Source: Chthoniobacteraceae bacterium (GTDB lineage Bacteria > Verrucomicrobiota > Verrucomicrobiia > Chthoniobacterales > Chthoniobacteraceae). From it: a stretch of 64,000 bases of DNA. The stretch spans positions 1-64,000 of the forward strand of contig CANJNZ010000002.1 in NCBI GenBank assembly GCA_947476045.1. The letters are read 5' to 3'. Made by a program: the position numbers and the translations under genes. Below the pieces are notes generated by a model that did no database searches, was not told the DNA's origin, and was given only the letters and a program-made list of their open reading frames with translations. Shown here in pieces: positions 61,236 to 64,000 of this stretch (position 1 is the stretch's first letter; the number at the start of each line of letters is the position of its first letter).

Positions 61236-63616
61236 TGGAAGAGAAGCGACGCCAGCACCGGGGACGAGTGCGCAGGAAAATTCCGTGGCGCTCAGTAGCA
61301 CCGGTTGCTGTGTTTGGGGCGTTGTTGTTTCTCGCACCCCTGCTTTTCGGCGCCATCGATCGTGTCGTGCAGATCGGACTGCTTGTTCTTCTGGCTGCGG
61401 GGGTGTGGCTGAAGCCGCCGATGCTGGCGCCGCTTTCTTCCCGTGCGAAGTGGTTTACTGCATTGATTTGCGCAGTGTTCCTGCTGAAGGAGTTTGCACC
61501 GCATGCGCTTTTCGGCGGAGTGAAATGGCGGACAGAGCTGGCAATGTTTCAGATTAATCTGCCGTGGACGCACAATCCGGAGCCTACTCGCGCGCTGGAT
61601 GCGATGCTCGCGGCAATTATGGCCGTGTTGTGGTTCATCTGGGTTCGTTCACTGGCAGAGGATCGCACACGCCGGGTTTGGATGGTTTGGGTGCTCGCGA
61701 TTGCGGGCGCGTTCGTGGCGATTGTCTGTTTTACGATGAAAATCGATCCGATTCAGCCCAAGGCGATCTTCGGCATACGATACTCGGAAGGGTGGGTAGG
61801 ATGGGGACCTTTTCCGAATCGAAATCACACCGCATCCTTCCTCGCAATGGCCGGGCTCTGTGCCAGTGGTTGTGTATTGTGGTCGTTGGCAAAAGGGCTG
61901 CGTATTGCTGCAGCCGTATCGGTTGCGGTGTTGCTGGCATCGCTTGCAGCGCTGCTGGCAAGCCAGTCGCGTGGTGGACTGGTTTCGTTTGGAGCCGGGC
62001 TGGCATTTTTCATCGCGCTTGTGCTATGGAAGCAGAGGGATCGGCGAACGTTGATTTTTGCGCTCTGCGGGCTGCTGCTGGTCATTTTTGTCGTGCTGAC
62101 TTTTGGTGGAAAGGTGCTAGAGCGTTTCAGTTCGCACGAGGGTGGGATGGTTTCAAATGAAACACGTGTGTTGATCTGGCAGGAGACTTTCCGCGTCTGG
62201 AAGGATGCGCCGCTTTTCGGTCACGGGCTTGAGTCGTTTACGCAACTTTTTCCATTATATCAGCTTGCCGACCTCGATGGAAAAACGGTGCTACATCCTG
62301 AAAGCAGCTGGCTGCTGTGGCTGGTAGAGCTTGGTGTGTTGCCGTTGATACTGCTCACAGTGGCGCTGGCCATGTTTCTTGCGGGGAATATGCGCGCTGT
62401 GTTCGAGCAGCGGAGAAGTTTTTTTCTCTCTGCCGGTGCTCTGGCCGGCGTGGTGGCTATTTTGGTTCACGCCATTTTCGACGTCACTGCGCATCGATGG
62501 GCGAACGCCGGCTTTGCGCTGGCTTTGCTGGGGGTGGCGTTTCCTCTGCGTATGCCAGGGACTTTGACTGCACCTCGATGGCTTGCATGGATGCCTTTGG
62601 CAATTGGTGCATTTTGGGTCTGGCCTCTGGTTGCGCAGCCCCCGCCATGGTCGCCGCTTGCGCCCACGCTGCTGCTAAATCGTGAGACAGAGGCACGTGG
62701 AAAAAAACCGTCGCTAGCGGAGTATGAGTTGGTGCTCCGGTATTTTCCGCTGAATCCATGGATGCACCAGTATGCAGGCATACATGCTTTGTCGGAGCAG
62801 CCGAAAATTCAGGATAAATGGCAGCAACATTTCGCGGTGACTCGCAGGCTTGCGGCTTCCGGGTGGTGGATGCCTGTGATGCAGGCGAGAGCGGCAAGGC
62901 AGTTTTCCTCCCAAGCTATTATTTTCTGGCAGGATGCTGTGGCGAGGGGTGGGCGGAAACGCACAGAGATTTTGCGTGATGCAGTGCGTGCGACAAATGG
63001 GATGCGTGGGGCGCGCGTGCTATGGGGGCAGTTCATCGAGTCCCGCCCGGAACTCGCTTTGGCGTATGCCGAGATTGTGGTGGAAGAACTGCGCGAGCCG
63101 GATGCAAATATGAGGGCATATTTTGATCTTTGGTGGGAGCAAAGGGCAACTGGTGAGGTGAGTGATGATGAAGCAGCCGTTTTTTATCGATACGCAGCAC
63201 GATGTGCCTCACCGGAGCAGTTTGAGACATGGATGAAGCACCACGCTCCGCGTAGAAACCGAGATTATCGTGTGTGGACGGTGTTGTTGCATCAATGGAT
63301 GCACGACGAGCGAGCCTGGCAGATTTACAGTGGAGTGATGCCGGAGCCTGCGATTGGTCCGGTGGCAAAGACTGCCACGCGCGAGGCGTTGGAAGGCCGT
63401 TATCGCCTCGCTCCTGAGAATGCTGCGCATGCACTGGCGTTTGCGCAATTTTTGGATGCCACGGGTGATAAAGCCGCTGCGCAAAATGTGATCACGCTTA
63501 CCGCCAGACGTGCGGATGCGCCGCCGTGGTTTATTCGCAAGGCGGCCTATCTGCTGGCTGCTGGTGGAGATTTCGCCGCTGCCGTGGAGATGGCGCTAGG
63601 CGAGAAGTCGAAATAG
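61235..63616 (+). CDS. O-antigen ligase / polymerase-like membrane protein with C-terminal repeat region
   Basis: 793 residues from ATG 61235, which shares a base with the upstream stop. The first ~500 residues hold about 10-12 membrane helices with the WaaL/Wzy_C signature: GWGPFPNRNHTASFLAMAG, SQSRGGLVSF, and the periplasmic loop WQETFRVWKDAPLFGHGLESFTQLFPLYQ with ...HPESSWLLWLVELG. The last ~290 residues are soluble and helical, TPR-like in rhythm (LAYAEIVVEELREP, AAVFYRYAARCASPEQFETWM). It would attach or polymerise the glycan made by the locus in the periplasm. The large tail is longer than in typical ligases. Confidence 0.88.
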   Translation: MEEKRRQHRGRVRRKIPWRSVAPVAVFGALLFLAPLLFGAIDRVVQIGLLVLLAAGVWLKPPMLAPLSSRAKWFTALICAVFLLKEFAPHALFGGVKWRTELAMFQINLPWTHNPEPTRALDAMLAAIMAVLWFIWVRSLAEDRTRRVWMVWVLAIAGAFVAIVCFTMKIDPIQPKAIFGIRYSEGWVGWGPFPNRNHTASFLAMAGLCASGCVLWSLAKGLRIAAAVSVAVLLASLAALLASQSRGGLVSFGAGLAFFIALVLWKQRDRRTLIFALCGLLLVIFVVLTFGGKVLERFSSHEGGMVSNETRVLIWQETFRVWKDAPLFGHGLESFTQLFPLYQLADLDGKTVLHPESSWLLWLVELGVLPLILLTVALAMFLAGNMRAVFEQRRSFFLSAGALAGVVAILVHAIFDVTAHRWANAGFALALLGVAFPLRMPGTLTAPRWLAWMPLAIGAFWVWPLVAQPPPWSPLAPTLLLNRETEARGKKPSLAEYELVLRYFPLNPWMHQYAGIHALSEQPKIQDKWQQHFAVTRRLAASGWWMPVMQARAARQFSSQAIIFWQDAVARGGRKRTEILRDAVRATNGMRGARVLWGQFIESRPELALAYAEIVVEELREPDANMRAYFDLWWEQRATGEVSDDEAAVFYRYAARCASPEQFETWMKHHAPRRNRDYRVWTVLLHQWMHDERAWQIYSGVMPEPAIGPVAKTATREALEGRYRLAPENAAHALAFAQFLDATGDKAAAQNVITLTARRADAPPWFIRKAAYLLAAGGDFAAAVEMALGEKSK

Positions 63617-63627
63617 CAAAACAAAGG

Positions 63628-63708
63628 GCCGGAAGTCGAAGGAGGAACCTCGTTGCGACCGTCAGCCCATGAGCAGCCACATTGAGGCTCACACCTTCGA
63701 CTTCCGGC
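63628..63708. repeat. 15-bp perfect inverted repeat between convergent genes
   Basis: gccggaagtcgaagg (63628-63642) is repeated in reverse complement at 63694-63708, with ~50 bp between. The right arm covers the last codons of the receiver gene. It is a possible long-loop bidirectional terminator. Confidence 0.7.
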
Positions 63709-64000
63709 TCTCCGTGGAAGTGCTACGCGAACTTTCTTGTTTGCTACCGCCCGTCACGACTTCGCGGACTACGCGATTGAGTTCAGTGAGTTCGTATGGC
63801 TTTGAGATCGCGCCATTAAAGCCGTGATCGCGGTAGTGAGACATGATGGGGTCGGAGTCGTAACCGCTGGAAATGATGGCTTTGATTTCTGGGTCAATTT
63901 TTCTCAAACGGGCCACAGCTTCGTCACCGCTCAAATCTCCTGGCAGGCTGAGGTCCGAAATTACGACTTGGTAGCGACGCCCTGTTTTCATCGCTTGTTC
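63689..64000 (-). CDS. Receiver domain, C-terminal part (gene continues beyond the window)
   Basis: The last ~104 codons, open to the window edge. The sequence VVISDLSLPGDLSGDEAVARLR has the phospho-acceptor Asp, IIMSSGY-type IKAIISSGYDSDPIMSHYRDHGFNGAISKPYELTELNRVV has the conserved Ser and Lys. SGYDSDPIMSHYRDHGFNGAISKPY is characteristic of receivers fused to the C-terminus of hybrid histidine kinases. The upstream kinase part is outside the window, so the full architecture is not known. A Ser/Arg-rich tail ends in the inverted repeat. Confidence 0.88.
   Translation of the reverse strand, partial: EQAMKTGRRYQVVISDLSLPGDLSGDEAVARLRKIDPEIKAIISSGYDSDPIMSHYRDHGFNGAISKPYELTELNRVVREVVTGGSKQESSRSTSTESRKSKV

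Overview
The window looks like a chromosomal segment of a GC-rich, Gram-negative environmental bacterium, most likely Verrucomicrobiota or a neighbouring PVC lineage. The grounds are several secreted formylglycine-type sulfatases, a sialate O-acetylesterase-like protein, a pair of secreted paralogues of a kind I associate with PVC genomes, and intergenic DNA rich in short palindromes and heptamer words. The lineage is an inference. All calls come from reading the sequence and its translations by eye; no database search was run.

Layout. 1-8.4 kb: the 3' end of thiC, then housekeeping and small conserved genes (DUF4256, a cupin-like protein, rlmN, a YhcH-type protein, DUF5069, a cupin, a dimethylargininase-like enzyme, and a DUF433/DUF5615 toxin-antitoxin-like pair). 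8.4-17.4 kb: a wrecked VOC gene, membrane proteins, a sulfatase plus endonuclease/exonuclease/phosphatase pair, a YjdM-type protein, a HEAT-repeat protein and a J-domain protein. 17.5-32 kb: two paralogous secreted transglutaminase-like proteins. Between them lie a zeta-toxin cassette bracketed by 49-bp direct repeats, a large type IIG-like restriction-modification enzyme carrying an in-frame palindrome-rich insertion, several small accessory genes and an 11 x 21 bp minisatellite. A sulfatase-esterase-transglutaminase-like operon closes the segment and ends in a clear terminator. 32.4-35.2 kb: two PilT-family ATPases and a receiver-like protein.

35.2-58 kb is the most striking part. About 22.7 kb on the minus strand reads as one overlapping gene chain: NRPS, PKS-NRPS, 4'-phosphopantetheinyl transferase, Wzm/Wzt-type polysaccharide ABC exporter, three family-2 glycosyltransferases, two other glycosyltransferases and an asparagine synthetase. 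Four genes overlap at ATGA and one at TAATG, so peptide/polyketide assembly and surface-glycan assembly appear translationally coupled. Divergent plus-strand genes at 58-63.6 kb (WcaF-like acetyltransferase, glycosyltransferase, WecA-like initiating transferase, O-antigen ligase-like protein) complete a surface-polysaccharide locus. The inferred assembly line is C-A(Thr)-PCP-E-C-PCP / KS-AT-ACP-AMT(truncated)-C(truncated)-A-PCP-TE, with Cys at the TE nucleophile position.

The same operon carries four lesions: a 17-bp tandem repeat that frameshifts the last A domain, a fused partial aminotransferase and partial condensation domain, a T6 run frameshifting the phosphopantetheinyl transferase, and an in-frame TAA in asnB. 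Either the pathway is decaying, or it is switched by repeat-length change, or the assembly has local errors; raw reads and related genomes would decide.

A second theme is a group of short arrays of perfect mini-hairpins that have entered genes: the thiC end, the VOC gene, the restriction-modification gene and possibly the rlmN end. In the restriction-modification gene the array is read through in frame.
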